From: Paucibacter sp. TC2R-5
GTDB lineage: Bacteria > Pseudomonadota > Gammaproteobacteria > Burkholderiales > Burkholderiaceae_C
DNA: 64,000 nt
Direction: 5' to 3'
NCBI RefSeq assembly: GCF_025717605.1
Contig: NZ_JAJIRQ010000005.1
Location: 371,662 to 435,661 of the forward strand
Every line of letters starts with the position of its first letter. The stretch's first letter is position 1. The position numbers and the translations under genes were made by a program. Positions 45,674-55,824 of this stretch are shown in pieces. The notes beneath the pieces are model-generated. The model searched no databases and had not been told where the DNA came from. It saw nothing but the letters and a program-made list of their open reading frames with translations.

Positions 45674-46233
45674 TCGAGAATCTCGATGGTGTGGTTCTGA
45701 TTGGTGTAAATGCACAGATCGCCGGCAATTTCCAGCGATTGCTTGACGATGTCGGCGGCGCTCAACTCGCTGTGCTTGAGCAGCGCACGGGCGGCGGCTT
45801 GCGCGTAGGCGCCACCGGAGCCGATCGCCGCGATGCCCAACTCGGGCTCCAGCACATCGCCATTGCCGGTGATGATCAAGGAGGCGCTTCGGTCGGCAAC
45901 GACCAGCATCGCCTCCAAACGGCGCAGCACGCGGTCGGTGCGCCAGTCCTTGGTCAACTCGACGGCGGCGCGTGTCAGGTGCCCCTGATGTTTTTCAAGC
46001 TTGGCTTCGAAGCGCTCGAACAACGTGAAGGCGTCGGCGGTGGCACCGGCAAAACCGGCCAGCACCTGGTCGCGGTGCAGCTTGCGTACCTTGCGGGCGC
46101 TTGCCTTGACGACGATGGTGCCCAGGGTGACTTGGCCATCGCCGCCAATAGCGACCTGCATGCCGCCATTGGCGGTCGCGCGCCGCACACTGATGATGGT
46201 CGTGCCGTGAAAGAGGGGAGATTGTTGGTCCAT
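45670..46233 (-). CDS. hslV: ATP-dependent protease peptidase subunit HslV
   Basis: A 187-residue proteasome-like peptidase. The catalytic N-terminal threonine is preceded by a 10-residue propeptide ([10 protein letters not shown]) and is Thr11 in [17 protein letters not shown] and [21 protein letters not shown] follow. Removal of the propeptide activates the enzyme. It pairs with HslU for degradation of misfolded proteins. Confidence 0.96.
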   Translation of the reverse strand: MDQQSPLFHGTTIISVRRATANGGMQVAIGGDGQVTLGTIVVKASARKVRKLHRDQVLAGFAGATADAFTLFERFEAKLEKHQGHLTRAAVELTKDWRTDRVLRRLEAMLVVADRSASLIITGNGDVLEPELGIAAIGSGGAYAQAAARALLKHSELSAADIVKQSLEIAGDLCIYTNQNHTIEILE

Positions 46234-46279
46234 AGCGGCTCCAGATGAGGCCAATCTGCCCGGCTTCAAGCCAGAACTT

Positions 46280-48109
46280 CTACAGCTGGCGCACCTTGAT
46301 CTTGGCATGCTCGTTGATGCCCATGGCGACAAAGAACAGGGCGACCAGGCGGTGTGCATCGGTGAAGCTGACGCTGCGGTTCTCGCTGCGGCGGCTCAAC
46401 ACCCAATTGAGCAAGTCGCCGGCTGCCATGAAGTCGAGGCGTATCAATTTCGGGCAATTGATGTTGATCTGGGTCGCCGCGCCCAGTTTGGCGCTCATCA
46501 AACTCAAGGTCTCCGAGATGTCGCCACTGAGTTGGCCATGCAATTCCAGTTCGAGGCTGGTGGGCAGGGGGGGCAACTCGCTGATCTGGGTTTCCATAAA
46601 GCGGGTCGAGGGCTGTAGGGACACCGTGTTTGTCGCAGGGCCCATGGTCGACATGCCTGCACTGCTGATACGCACCCGGCAATTGCTGCGCTCCCAGCTC
46701 GGCGGCGAAACCTCGTAGGTCACGCAATAGTCGATGGCGACTTCATCGAACTGGTCTGGACGGTTGACCAGGCGCAGGGCTTCAAGGCGCAGCATCCACA
46801 GGGCGGGGTCGGCATCCCGCATGCCGACCGGGGCCATTTCGCTCAGCAGTTGCAAGAACGCGTCCCCGGCCAACCAGCGCATATCGACTTGCTGCAGCGC
46901 CCAGCTGCGGAACAAGTCGCGCAAGAGGCCGCAGGCCTCAATGTCCAATTTTTGCAACGGAGCCCAGTCCAGGACCCAGGGCATGGGCATGTTCTGGCAG
47001 CGTTTGCTGAGTTGATGGACCGATTCCGCGATCAGGTACTCGGGCGCGGTCCAGCTGACACCTTCCGATGCGCCCATTGGTGCACGTACGGCCCGGGCCG
47101 CTTCGGCCGCCAGCTTGGGCATCGAGTACCACTGCGGCGCAGATAAGCCGAACAGTCGCGCATAGTCCAGCGCCAAAGCTTCGAACTTGGCTTGTTGGCC
47201 GGTGGCGCGGAACAGGTCAAACAAGACCAGCCAAGTCTCACCTTGCAGATTGCGCGGCCCGCCCGGGCGCACCAGGCTGTTCAAGGCGTTCTCGCAGGTC
47301 TCGTAGTCGGCATTGGCGAAGGCAATCACGGCCTCGTCGAGCTCGGGATCATGTTGCACCTCGCGCAACTCCGGCATCGCTTGCCCTGCGACCCTGAAGC
47401 TGAGCGGCGGTGCGGCTGAGTCGGACTTCACAGCCTCCTTGGCTTTTTTGGGCTGTTCGGTCGCTGCTGTTGCCAGCGTGCCCGAGGATGTCATCTCCAG
47501 CGGCGGCAAATCTTTGATGGCCGGCAAGACGCTGGCCTTGGCATCGGACAGTGGCGACATGCCTGCGCCCATCACAAGGGCGGCCTGCGCTGGCGCTGAG
47601 TCCATGCGCTCCATCTCCGCCGCCGAGGCGAATTCGCTCACCCGTGGCGCAGCAGGCTCCGGCGTGGTGGTGGTGGCGAAATGCGCCGGCGTGGTGCTGG
47701 TTTCGTAAAACCGTTGGGTATGCGGGACCTGGGGCTCGGTGGTGACATAACCTTCGCCGGCCATTTGCTGCTCGATTTCGTCGATCTTGGCCTTCACGCC
47801 CAGATCGATTTTCGAGTTCAGCTCGCTGATTCGTTCAACCTCGTCCAGACGAGAATTTGATGAGCCCAAGATCGCCAACTGCTCGGGCGTCAAGCCCTCG
47901 CGGCGGATGCGCCGCAGCATATCAAGCTCGCGTTTGCGGACGAAGTCGTTGCGCCGCTTGCGATCCACCATGGCGCGCAACTCGGCCTTGGCCTGATCGC
48001 CTTCGGGGTCGTCTTGGCGCGAGTTGATCTCGGCCCATTCGGTGGTCGGATTGGCCACAAAGCGCGCGACCTTGCGGAAAAAACCTTCACCGTCTTTCGG
48101 TTCTGTCAT
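46280..48109 (-). CDS. STAS-domain protein of unknown function
   Basis: A 609-residue protein. The N-terminus is charged and coiled ([23 protein letters not shown]). Residues about 100-230 are low complexity. The middle (240-500) is helical and tetratricopeptide-like. The last 90 residues are a STAS/MlaB-like fold ([18 protein letters not shown]). Such proteins occur beside hslVU and dksA in Burkholderiales, but their function is not known to me. A cytoplasmic scaffold is possible. Confidence 0.7.
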   Translation of the reverse strand: MTEPKDGEGFFRKVARFVANPTTEWAEINSRQDDPEGDQAKAELRAMVDRKRRNDFVRKRELDMLRRIRREGLTPEQLAILGSSNSRLDEVERISELNSKIDLGVKAKIDEIEQQMAGEGYVTTEPQVPHTQRFYETSTTPAHFATTTTPEPAAPRVSEFASAAEMERMDSAPAQAALVMGAGMSPLSDAKASVLPAIKDLPPLEMTSSGTLATAATEQPKKAKEAVKSDSAAPPLSFRVAGQAMPELREVQHDPELDEAVIAFANADYETCENALNSLVRPGGPRNLQGETWLVLFDLFRATGQQAKFEALALDYARLFGLSAPQWYSMPKLAAEAARAVRAPMGASEGVSWTAPEYLIAESVHQLSKRCQNMPMPWVLDWAPLQKLDIEACGLLRDLFRSWALQQVDMRWLAGDAFLQLLSEMAPVGMRDADPALWMLRLEALRLVNRPDQFDEVAIDYCVTYEVSPPSWERSNCRVRISSAGMSTMGPATNTVSLQPSTRFMETQISELPPLPTSLELELHGQLSGDISETLSLMSAKLGAATQININCPKLIRLDFMAAGDLLNWVLSRRSENRSVSFTDAHRLVALFFVAMGINEHAKIKVRQL

Positions 48110-48154
48110 GCGCGCGCAACCTGCTTTGGACTTGAACTGGGGCCGCTGACCCGA

Positions 48155-48175
48155 GGCCGCTCAATCTGAGCGGCC
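48155..48175. terminator. Hairpin after dksA
   Basis: GGCCGCTC-AATCT-GAGCGGCC is a perfect 8-bp stem between the dksA stop and the downstream STAS gene. It has no U-tract, so it is a weak or Rho-assisted terminator. Confidence 0.5.
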
Positions 48176-48187
48176 CGGCATTGCTGA

Positions 48188-48907
48188 TCAGTCTCCGAAC
48201 ATCTTTTGCTTCATCTCGCGGCGCTGCTGCGCTTCGAGTGACAGCGAGGCGGTCGGGCGGGCGATCAAACGGCCCAGGCCGATGGGCTCGCCGGTCTCGT
48301 CGCAATAGCCGTACTCGCCATTGTCCAGGCGGGCCAGCGACTGGATGATCTTCTTCAGCAGCTTGCGCTCGCGGTCGCGCGTGCGCAATTCCAGCGCATG
48401 CTCTTCTTCGATGGTGGCGCGGTCGGCCGGGTCCGGCACGATGGAGGTGTCTTCGCGCAGATGCTCGGTGGTTTCGCCAGCGTTTGACAAAACGCCGTTC
48501 TTCAACTCGGTCAGCTTGGTGCGGAAAAACTCGATCTGCTTGGGACCCATGTACTCGGTCTCTGGCATGGCCAGCACTTCGGCATCGGTCAATTCAGCGC
48601 CAGTCTTGGACTTCCAGGCGTTGACCAGCTTGGGGTCGGACTTGGCGGCGGTGCGGGGGCTTTCAATCACGGGCGTATTCATCTGTCTGGTGGGCGGCTT
48701 CGGGGGAGCGAATCGGTCAGCGAAGCGGCTGTTTCCGGTCGGCGGGGGGCTGTCCTCGATGCTGGCAAGGGCGGGCTGATCGGCGGCCTCGGTCTTGGCC
48801 TTGGATGAGGCCTTGCCTGCCTTGATGGCGGGACGAGACTCGGCTCCAGCCTGGGTAGGCTCAAGCTCGGTCGCAACGGCGGGTTTTGGGGCCTGGGTCT
48901 TGCTCAC
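48188..48907 (-). CDS. dksA: RNA polymerase-binding transcription factor DksA
   Basis: A 239-residue DksA that acts with ppGpp on rRNA and amino acid promoters. A long extra N-terminus (about 90 residues, Lys/Pro/Ala-rich) precedes the coiled-coil (ELKNGVLSNAGETTEHLREDT to ERKLLKKIIQSL). The zinc-finger region reads YGYCDETGEPIG ... SLSLEA, so only Cys202 remains of four cysteines (T205, S223, A226 replace the rest). A zinc-free finger is implied. Similar substitutions occur in other beta- and alphaproteobacterial DksA proteins. It follows a COG0523 GTPase gene. Confidence 0.93.
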   Translation of the reverse strand: MSKTQAPKPAVATELEPTQAGAESRPAIKAGKASSKAKTEAADQPALASIEDSPPPTGNSRFADRFAPPKPPTRQMNTPVIESPRTAAKSDPKLVNAWKSKTGAELTDAEVLAMPETEYMGPKQIEFFRTKLTELKNGVLSNAGETTEHLREDTSIVPDPADRATIEEEHALELRTRDRERKLLKKIIQSLARLDNGEYGYCDETGEPIGLGRLIARPTASLSLEAQQRREMKQKMFGD

Positions 48908-49067
48908 GGTTCTCTCCTCGCACTTACATCCCTGACCGGCAGCTTCTCGAAGCTACCAAGCCAGATATCAATCGGGACCAGCTTTGTTCGCATTTTGGGC
49001 GCCGCGCATTGTAGTCACGAACCTGCGACGCCCGGCATGTCAATCTACGAAGTTTGACCGCTTTCGC

Positions 49068-50105
49068 TCAGGCCAAACAGCCTTCCATACCTTGCAACAA
49101 AATTTCTTTCGGCAGATCAATGCCGATGAAAACCATTTTGCTCGCCTTTTTCTCACCCGGCATCCATTTCGGTCCCAGATCCGAGCCCATCAATTGATGG
49201 ACCCCCTGAAAAATCACACGCTTGTCCGTGCCTTTCATGTACAGCACGCCTTTGTAGCGCAGCATCTTGGGACCGTAGACCTGCACGATGGCGCCCAAAA
49301 AGTCTTCCAATTTGGCGGGGTTGAAGGGCTTGTCCGACTTGAAGACAAAGGACTTCACATCATCGTCATGCACATGGTGGTGCGGGTGATCGCAATGCTC
49401 GCCATGTTCGTGATCGTGGTCATGCGGGGCCTCGATGGTCAAGAAGTCCGGGTCGATCTCTAACTTGGCATTCAGATTGAAGCCGCGCAGATCGAATACC
49501 TTGGACAAGGCCACCTCGCCGAAATGAGCCTGCTGCTGCGGCGCACGCGGGTTCATGTGCTTGATCCGGTGCGACAGCGCCGCGACGGCTTCCGGCAGCG
49601 CCAGGTCGGCCTTGCTGATGAAGATCTGGTCGGCAAAGCCGATCTGGCGGCGTGCTTCCTGGCGGGTATTGAGTTGCTCTTCGGCGTGCACCGCGTCGAC
49701 CAGGGTCAGAATCGAGTCGAGCAAATAGCTTTCGGCGATCTCGTCGTCCATGAAGAAGGTCTGCGCCACGGGGCCGGGGTCAGCCAGGCCGGTGGTTTCA
49801 ATGACGACGCGGTCAAATTTGAGTTCGCCTTTGCGCCGTTTGGCGGCCAGGTCGGACAGCGTGGTGCGCAAATCCTCGCGGATCGTGCAGCAAACGCAGC
49901 CGTTATTCATCTGGATGATCTGCTCCTCGGTGTCGGCGACGAGGATTTCGGTGTCGATGTCTTCTTCGCCGAATTCATTTTCGATCACGGCGATCTTCTG
50001 GCCATGGGCCTCGGTCAAGATGCGCTTGAGCAAGGTGGTTTTGCCTGAGCCGAGGAAGCCCGTCAGGATGGTGACGGGGATGAGACCTTTTTGTGGATTT
50101 GACAT
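49068..50105 (-). CDS. CobW/COG0523-family GTPase, probable metallochaperone
   Basis: A 345-residue G3E-family GTPase. Walker A is GFLGSGKTTLL, the CxCC metal motif is NGCVCCTIREDL, and Mg site and specificity residues follow in ETTGLADP. A His/Asp-rich stretch (HDHDHEHGEHCDHPHHHVH) precedes the C-terminal domain and suggests Zn2+ or Co2+/Ni2+ binding. These proteins insert metal into target enzymes, often under zinc limitation. It is upstream of dksA with 160 bp between them, and divergent from corC. No clear Zur box was found. Confidence 0.93.
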   Translation of the reverse strand: MSNPQKGLIPVTILTGFLGSGKTTLLKRILTEAHGQKIAVIENEFGEEDIDTEILVADTEEQIIQMNNGCVCCTIREDLRTTLSDLAAKRRKGELKFDRVVIETTGLADPGPVAQTFFMDDEIAESYLLDSILTLVDAVHAEEQLNTRQEARRQIGFADQIFISKADLALPEAVAALSHRIKHMNPRAPQQQAHFGEVALSKVFDLRGFNLNAKLEIDPDFLTIEAPHDHDHEHGEHCDHPHHHVHDDDVKSFVFKSDKPFNPAKLEDFLGAIVQVYGPKMLRYKGVLYMKGTDKRVIFQGVHQLMGSDLGPKWMPGEKKASKMVFIGIDLPKEILLQGMEGCLA

Positions 50106-50192
50106 GGTGAGCGGGCTTGGAAGCAGGGAATTCAGGTAAATGACGCTAGTCGGCAATATGGGGGCGGGTGACTGTCATGCAAGAGGCTCGTC

Positions 50193-51212
50193 ATGTCAAT
50201 CGGTTATTCTGCAAGCCTGTGCAACTACGACACGCCCGTCCCAGTGTCTGACCCTCATCCTATAAAGCCTCCTCATCGAGGGGGCCAAAAACATGCCGCG
50301 TCTGAACGCCCCCAGGCCGACGATGTGCGTCGTCCGCCCCCCGAGGGGGGCAAGAAAGCTCGGGGCGGCCCTTCGCTTTCTTCCGCGCGCAGCCAGACTC
50401 GCAATCTGTTCGAGCGCATGTTCGAGTTTCTCCATCCCGGTCCGGACTCCAAGTCCGAACTGATGGAGACCCTGGCCGAGGCCGAGCAGCGTGAGTTGAT
50501 CGAGCCGGAATCGCTGCAAATGCTCGAAGGCGTGCTGCGCATGGCCGAGCTCAGCGCCGGTGACGCGATGGTAGCCGCGCCCCGCATGGACCTGCTGGAC
50601 ATCGACGCCCCTTACGAAGAACTGCTCGCCAGCGTGATCGAAGCCGGCCATTCACGCTTCCCCGTGTTTGATGGCCAGCGTGACAACATCATCGGCATCT
50701 TGTTGGCCAAAGACTTGTTGAAAATTCAGCGGGCGCCTGAACTGAACTTGCGCGCGCTGCTGCGGCCGGCCAGTTTTGTGCCGGAAAGCAAGGGTTTGAA
50801 CGAGTTGCTGCGCGACTTTCGCTCCAACCGCAACCATCTGGCCATCGTTGTCGATGAGTTCGGCAACAACGCCGGCCTGATCACCATCGAGGATGTGCTG
50901 GAAGAAATCGTCGGCGAAATCGAGGATGAATTCGACGACAAGGACGGTGAATCCAGCATTTACACCTTGGCCGATGGCAGCCAGCGTGTCGCCGGTGACA
51001 CCACGATCGCGGCGGTCAATCAGTCATTCGAAGTGGATTTCTCTGAGGAGGACTTTGACACCATTGGCGGTCTGATCGCCCAGCATCATGGCCGCGTGCC
51101 CAGGCGCGGTGAGGCCGTCGAGGTTGGCGGTCTGCGCTTTTCGGTGATGTTGACCCGGGGCGGCTCGGTGCGCTGGTTCAAGGTCACCCGCGCCGACAAG
51201 CCTGCAGCTTGA
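50193..51212 (+). CDS. corC: CorC/HlyC-family transporter-associated protein
   Basis: A 339-residue soluble CorC-type protein implicated in Mg2+/Co2+ efflux. SKSELMETLAEAEQREL opens the conserved part, a CBS pair spans about residues 110-240, and a CorC_HlyC domain follows (VSFEVDFSEEDFDTIGG region). The N-terminal 70 residues are unusual: part is encoded by a GC-palindromic repeat. AAGAGG lies 6 bases upstream of ATG 50193; a GTG at 50244 is an alternative. It is followed 10 bp later by lnt, as in other betaproteobacteria. Confidence 0.9.
   Translation: MSIGYSASLCNYDTPVPVSDPHPIKPPHRGGQKHAASERPQADDVRRPPPEGGKKARGGPSLSSARSQTRNLFERMFEFLHPGPDSKSELMETLAEAEQRELIEPESLQMLEGVLRMAELSAGDAMVAAPRMDLLDIDAPYEELLASVIEAGHSRFPVFDGQRDNIIGILLAKDLLKIQRAPELNLRALLRPASFVPESKGLNELLRDFRSNRNHLAIVVDEFGNNAGLITIEDVLEEIVGEIEDEFDDKDGESSIYTLADGSQRVAGDTTIAAVNQSFEVDFSEEDFDTIGGLIAQHHGRVPRRGEAVEVGGLRFSVMLTRGGSVRWFKVTRADKPAA
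50276..50390 (+). repeat. GC-palindromic repeat inside corC
   Basis: A GC-rich sequence containing CCCCCCGAGGGGGG (near 50337-50350), with arms such as GGGGCGGC, translated in frame in corC. A similar block is found at 59172-59252 in the MBL gene. It looks like a dispersed element captured in coding sequence. No repeat-family name is asserted. Confidence 0.5.
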
Positions 51213-51222
51213 TCCTCCGCCG

Positions 51223-52704
51223 ATGCGCCTGAGATTTGCCGGCCCGCTGGCGCTGCTTGCCGGCTTGGCCCATACGGCCGCCTTCGCGCCGCTGGAGGCC
51301 TGGTACTTGCAGCTGTTCGCGCTGGCGCTGCTGGCGCGGCTCACCCTGGGCGCGACACCGCGCCGGGCGGCCAGCCTGGGCGGCTTGTTTGGCTTGGCTT
51401 GGTTGGGCTCGGGTGTTTGGTGGATCCATGTCAGCCTGCATCAGTTCGGCCATCTTCCCTGGCTCTTGGCCGCGATCGCTGTGCTCGGTTTGGCGGCGTT
51501 TTTGGCCTGCTATTACGCCGCCACCATGGCCTTGGCCGCTTGGCTCTTGCCGGCGGGCGCGCGGCCATTCCGCCGCATCAGCGTGTGGGCGGCCTGCTGG
51601 CTGCTGGCCGAGTTGGGCCGCGCGACGCTGCTGACCGGCTTTCCCTGGTTGGCCTCCGGCTATGCCCACACGGTCGGGCCCTTGGCGGCTTGGGCGCCTT
51701 GGGTTGGTGTTTACGGCATCACGGCACTGGCGGCCTTAAGCGCAGCGGCGCTTGGCTTGGCCTCAACGGGTTTGAGCCTACAGCTCTGGCGGCCGGTCGC
51801 TTTGATGGCGCTTGTGCTGGCCGTGGGTACGCAGTTGCCGCAGGATTTCAGCGTCAGCACCGGCAACTTGCGGGTCAGTCTGTTGCAGCCCAATGTGCGG
51901 CAGGATCAAAAATTTGACCGTGAACTGATGGACGCGAATCTGGAGCGACTGGCGCTGCAGATCGAGTCGGCGCAGGGCCAGGTCATCGTCACGCCCGAGT
52001 CGGTGGTGCCGCTGCCGCTGGACTATCTGGACGCCGTCTTCCTCCAGCGCATGGAGCGGGTGGCGCAGCAGCGGCCGCTCTTGCTGGGCAGTTTCTTGGG
52101 CAATGAGCGGGTGGGCTATGTCAACTCACTGGTGGGCTTTGGCGGGCCGCAGGCTTATGACTACGGCAAGCGGCATTTGCTGCCCTTTGGCGAGTTCATA
52201 CCGCCCGGCTTTCATTGGTTTGTGAGCGCTTTGCAGATCCCCTTGGACGATCAGGCGCGCGGCCAGCATCAGCGCAGCTTCGATGTGGCGGGTCAGCGGC
52301 TGCGGCCCCTGATTTGCTATGAAGACCTGTTCGGTGAGGACTTTGTCGGCAGTGTGGTGGGCGAGCAATCCGCCACGGTGTTGGTCAATGCCAGCAATCT
52401 GGCCTGGTTCGGAACCTTGATGGTGCAAGACCAGCACCTGCAGTTCTCGCAGATGCGCGCGCTGGAGTTTCAGCGCCCGGTGGTGCGCTCCACCAATACC
52501 GGCGCGACCGCCGTGGTGGACCATCGCGGTCGCGTCACCGCAAGGTTGGCGCCGGCCACGGCCGGCGTCCTGGAAGCCGAGCTTGAAGGCCGCAGTGGCA
52601 GCACGCCTTATGCGCGCTGGCTACAGGCTTTTGGACTTTGGCCTTTGTGGCTTGCAATCGCTGTCGTGCTGGGCCTGGCGGGCTGGCGTCGCCGCGCCTC
52701 GTAG
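51223..52704 (+). CDS. lnt: Apolipoprotein N-acyltransferase
   Basis: A 493-residue inner-membrane enzyme transferring an acyl chain to the N-terminal cysteine of lipoproteins. About six hydrophobic helices (residues 5-200) precede a nitrilase-fold domain with the catalytic triad Glu ([10 protein letters not shown]), Lys ([12 protein letters not shown]) and Cys ([12 protein letters not shown]). A final helix ends the protein. It follows corC by 10 bp. Confidence 0.96.
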   Translation: MRLRFAGPLALLAGLAHTAAFAPLEAWYLQLFALALLARLTLGATPRRAASLGGLFGLAWLGSGVWWIHVSLHQFGHLPWLLAAIAVLGLAAFLACYYAATMALAAWLLPAGARPFRRISVWAACWLLAELGRATLLTGFPWLASGYAHTVGPLAAWAPWVGVYGITALAALSAAALGLASTGLSLQLWRPVALMALVLAVGTQLPQDFSVSTGNLRVSLLQPNVRQDQKFDRELMDANLERLALQIESAQGQVIVTPESVVPLPLDYLDAVFLQRMERVAQQRPLLLGSFLGNERVGYVNSLVGFGGPQAYDYGKRHLLPFGEFIPPGFHWFVSALQIPLDDQARGQHQRSFDVAGQRLRPLICYEDLFGEDFVGSVVGEQSATVLVNASNLAWFGTLMVQDQHLQFSQMRALEFQRPVVRSTNTGATAVVDHRGRVTARLAPATAGVLEAELEGRSGSTPYARWLQAFGLWPLWLAIAVVLGLAGWRRRAS

Positions 52705-52718
52705 AATCGGGCGCAATA

Positions 52719-52745
52719 CCCGTCCATCACGGGCGGCTTTTCTCA
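52719..52745 (+). terminator. Weak terminator between lnt and glyQ
   Basis: CCCGT-CCATC-ACGGG (52719-52733) followed by CGGCTTTTCTC. A 5-bp stem with a short T-run, in the 62-bp gap before glyQ. Confidence 0.45.
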
Positions 52746-52766
52746 ATTACCGGCTATGAAAACAAT

Positions 52767-53684
52767 ATGCTGAGCTTCCAGCAAATCATTCTGACCTTGC
52801 AGGACTACTGGTCCAAGCAAGGCTGCGCACTGTTGCAACCCTTCGATATGGAAGTCGGCGCCGGCACCAGCCACACCGCGACTTTTTTGCGTGCGATCGG
52901 CCCTGAGCCCTGGAAGGCCGCCTATGTGCAGCCCAGCCGCCGGCCCAAGGATGGCCGTTACGGCGAAAACCCGAACCGCCTGCAGCATTACTACCAATAC
53001 CAGGTCGTGCTCAAGCCGGCCCCGGCCAATATTTTGGAGCTGTATCTGGGCTCTTTGGAGGCGCTGGGTTTCGATCTGAAGAAGAACGATGTGCGTTTCG
53101 TGGAAGACGACTGGGAAAACCCGACCCTGGGTTGCTGGGGTCTGGGCTGGGAGGTCTGGCTCAACGGCATGGAGGTGACGCAGTTCACCTACTTCCAGCA
53201 GGTCGGCGGCATCGATTGCAAGCCCATCACCGGCGAGATCACCTATGGCCTGGAGCGGCTGGCCATGTATTTGCAGGGCGTCGAGTCGGTCTATGACCTC
53301 GAATACACGCCTGGTTTGAAATACGGCGATGTGTTCCATCAGAACGAGGTCGAGCAATCGACTTATAACTTCGAGCACAGTGACGTCGATTTCCTGCTGA
53401 CCGCATTTGCGGCGCATGAGAAGCAATCCAAGCACCTGATGGAGCAGCAGCTGGCGCTGCCCGCCTATGAGCAGTTGCTCAAGGCCGGCCACAGCTTCAA
53501 CCTGCTGGACGCACGCGGGGCCATCAGCGTGACCGAACGCGCCGCCTATATCGGCCGAATCCGCAATTTGGCGCGAGCCGTGGCGCAGGGCTATCTGGAC
53601 AGCCGTGCCCGTCTGGGTTTCCCGATGGCCTTGAAAGAGCGTGCCGCTGAAGTGCTGGCGCAGATTGAAAAGAAAGCCGCCTGA
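52767..53684 (+). CDS. glyQ: Glycine-tRNA ligase alpha subunit
   Basis: Catalytic subunit of the bacterial alpha2beta2 glycyl-tRNA synthetase, 305 residues. [35 protein letters not shown] is the conserved opening region; motif 2 follows near [21 protein letters not shown]. Start ATG 52767 (MLSFQQI); an in-frame extension into lnt was rejected. It is followed by glyS after 3 bp. Confidence 0.97.
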   Translation: MLSFQQIILTLQDYWSKQGCALLQPFDMEVGAGTSHTATFLRAIGPEPWKAAYVQPSRRPKDGRYGENPNRLQHYYQYQVVLKPAPANILELYLGSLEALGFDLKKNDVRFVEDDWENPTLGCWGLGWEVWLNGMEVTQFTYFQQVGGIDCKPITGEITYGLERLAMYLQGVESVYDLEYTPGLKYGDVFHQNEVEQSTYNFEHSDVDFLLTAFAAHEKQSKHLMEQQLALPAYEQLLKAGHSFNLLDARGAISVTERAAYIGRIRNLARAVAQGYLDSRARLGFPMALKERAAEVLAQIEKKAA

Positions 53685-53687
53685 GCC

Positions 53688-55793
53688 ATGACTGCCCACC
53701 AGAATTTATTGATCGAGTTGTTCGTCGAAGAGTTGCCGCCGAAGGCGCTTAAAAAGCTCGGCGAGTCTTTTTCCAGCGTGTTGGTCGAGAGCCTGAAGGC
53801 GCAAGGTCTGGTCGGGCCTGCGGCCGTGGCCACGGCCATTGCTTCGCCACGCCGCCTTGGCCTGCATTTGAGCGATGTGTCGCCCAAGGCCGCCGATCGC
53901 GCCGTGCAGCAAAAGCTGATGCCGGTGGCCGTGGCCTTGACGGCGGATGGTCAAGCGACGCCGGCGCTGCTGAAGAAGCTCGCCAGCGTGGGCGCCGATG
54001 CCTCTGCTTTGCCGCAACTTAAGCGTGCGATGGACGGCAAGGCGGAGGCCTTGTTCCTGGACCTGTTGCTGCCCGGCGCCAGCTTGGCCGAGGGCTTGCA
54101 AAAGGCCTTGGACGAGACCCTGGCCAAGCTGCCTATCCCCAAGGTGATGACCTATCAGCTCAGCGACGGCTGGACCGATGTGAAATTTGTGCGCCCGGCC
54201 CATGGCATCGTGGCCTTGCACGGCAGCGATGTGGTCGAGATTCAAGCTTTGGGTCTGAGCTCGGGTCGCAGCACACGAGGCCATCGCTTTGAGTCCCAGC
54301 TTGAGAACCTGACGATTGAGAGCGCCGACAGCTATAGCGCGCAGCTGCGCGAGCAGGGCGCCGTGATCGCCGGCTTTGCCGAGCGCCGCGCTGAAATAAG
54401 CCGTCAGCTCGACGCTGCCGCTGCGCGCCAGGGCCTGAAGCCGATTAGCGACGAAGCCTTGCTGGACGAGGTGACCGGCTTGGTCGAGCGCCCCAATGTG
54501 CTGAGCTGCCTGTTCGAGGCCGAGTTCCTGGCGGTGCCGCAGGAATGCCTGATTTTGACCATGAAGGCGAACCAGAAATACTTCCCGCTGCTGGACGCTG
54601 AAAACAAGCTGACCAACCAGTTCCTGGTCGTCAGCAATATCAGCCCCGGCGATACCAGCGCGGTAATTCAGGGCAATGAGCGGGTGGTGCGCCCGCGCTT
54701 GGCCGACGCCAAGTTCTTCTTCGATCAAGACCGCAAGAAGACGCTGGCCTCGCGGGTGGCTGGCCTTGCCAAGGTTGTGTACCACGGCAAGCTGGGCAGC
54801 CAGGGTGACCGGGTCGAGCGTGTTCGTGCGATCGCCTGCGCCATCGCCGCGCAGTTGGGCGGCGGAGCTCTGACCGCGCAGGTTGATCAGGCCGCGCAGC
54901 TGGCCAAGTCTGATTTGTTGACCGATATGGTCGGTGAGTTCCCCGAGTTGCAAGGCATCATGGGCGGCTATTACGCTCGCCATGACGGTTTGAGCGAGGC
55001 GGTTGCTTTCGCGATTGAAGACCATTACAAGCCCCGCTTTGCCGGCGACGATTTGCCGCGCAACGAGGTTGGTTTGGTGGTGGCGCTGGCCGACAAGCTG
55101 GAGACCCTGGTCGGCATGTTCGGCATCGGCCAGCTGCCAACCGGTGACAAAGACCCCTTCGCCTTGCGCCGCCATGCCTTGGGCTTGGTGCGCATGTTGA
55201 GCGAGCGTGCTGCCGGTCTGAGTCTGGATGCCTTGATCGCAGCGGCGCTGCCTGCCTTTGGCACCTTGATCAAGGACCCGAGCGTGGCCTTGAGCGAATT
55301 CATCTTCGACCGCCTATCCGGCTCGCTGCGTGAGCAGGGCTATAGCGCGCAAGAGGTGGATGCGGTGCTGGCCTTGCGCCCGCAGCGCCTGGCCGACGTG
55401 TCAGCGCGCTTGGGCGCGGTGCGTGCTTTTGCCGCGTTGCCCGAGGCCGCTTCGCTGGCTGCTGCCAACAAGCGCATTGGCAATATCTTGAAGAAGAGCG
55501 AGCAAGCTGTTGAGGCGCGCGTGGATGCGGCGCTGCTGCAAGAGCCGGCCGAGAAGGAGTTGGCCGGTGCCTTGGCGCAGGTGCAAGCCCTGAGCGATGC
55601 CTTCTTCCACCAGGGCGAATATGCTGCGTCCCTGCGCGAGCTGGCGACGCTGCGGGCGCCGGTCGATGCCTTCTTTGAGGGCGTGATGGTGAACGCCGAG
55701 GACGCGGCCCTGCGCGCCAATCGCTTAGGCCTGCTGAAGACCTTGCACGAGGCGATGAACCGGGTCGCCGATCTGTCTCGCCTGGCCAGCTGA
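53688..55793 (+). CDS. glyS: Glycine-tRNA ligase beta subunit
   Basis: A 701-residue beta subunit carrying tRNA-binding and HD-like domains; it forms the active enzyme with GlyQ. LLIELFVEELPPKALKKLGESF is the typical start, and RSTRGHRFE, VVRPRLADAKFFFDQDRKKTL and GEFPELQGIMGGYYA follow. It is transcribed with glyQ. Confidence 0.97.
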   Translation: MTAHQNLLIELFVEELPPKALKKLGESFSSVLVESLKAQGLVGPAAVATAIASPRRLGLHLSDVSPKAADRAVQQKLMPVAVALTADGQATPALLKKLASVGADASALPQLKRAMDGKAEALFLDLLLPGASLAEGLQKALDETLAKLPIPKVMTYQLSDGWTDVKFVRPAHGIVALHGSDVVEIQALGLSSGRSTRGHRFESQLENLTIESADSYSAQLREQGAVIAGFAERRAEISRQLDAAAARQGLKPISDEALLDEVTGLVERPNVLSCLFEAEFLAVPQECLILTMKANQKYFPLLDAENKLTNQFLVVSNISPGDTSAVIQGNERVVRPRLADAKFFFDQDRKKTLASRVAGLAKVVYHGKLGSQGDRVERVRAIACAIAAQLGGGALTAQVDQAAQLAKSDLLTDMVGEFPELQGIMGGYYARHDGLSEAVAFAIEDHYKPRFAGDDLPRNEVGLVVALADKLETLVGMFGIGQLPTGDKDPFALRRHALGLVRMLSERAAGLSLDALIAAALPAFGTLIKDPSVALSEFIFDRLSGSLREQGYSAQEVDAVLALRPQRLADVSARLGAVRAFAALPEAASLAAANKRIGNILKKSEQAVEARVDAALLQEPAEKELAGALAQVQALSDAFFHQGEYAASLRELATLRAPVDAFFEGVMVNAEDAALRANRLGLLKTLHEAMNRVADLSRLAS

Positions 55794-55824
55794 AGCCGCC
55801 ACTGAAGCACGACAAGGACGATTG

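Noticed and set aside
50106..50192. Zur box for the COG0523 GTPase gene
   Set aside because: The cobW/corC intergenic sequence shows no GTTAT-NNN-ATAAC-like palindrome.
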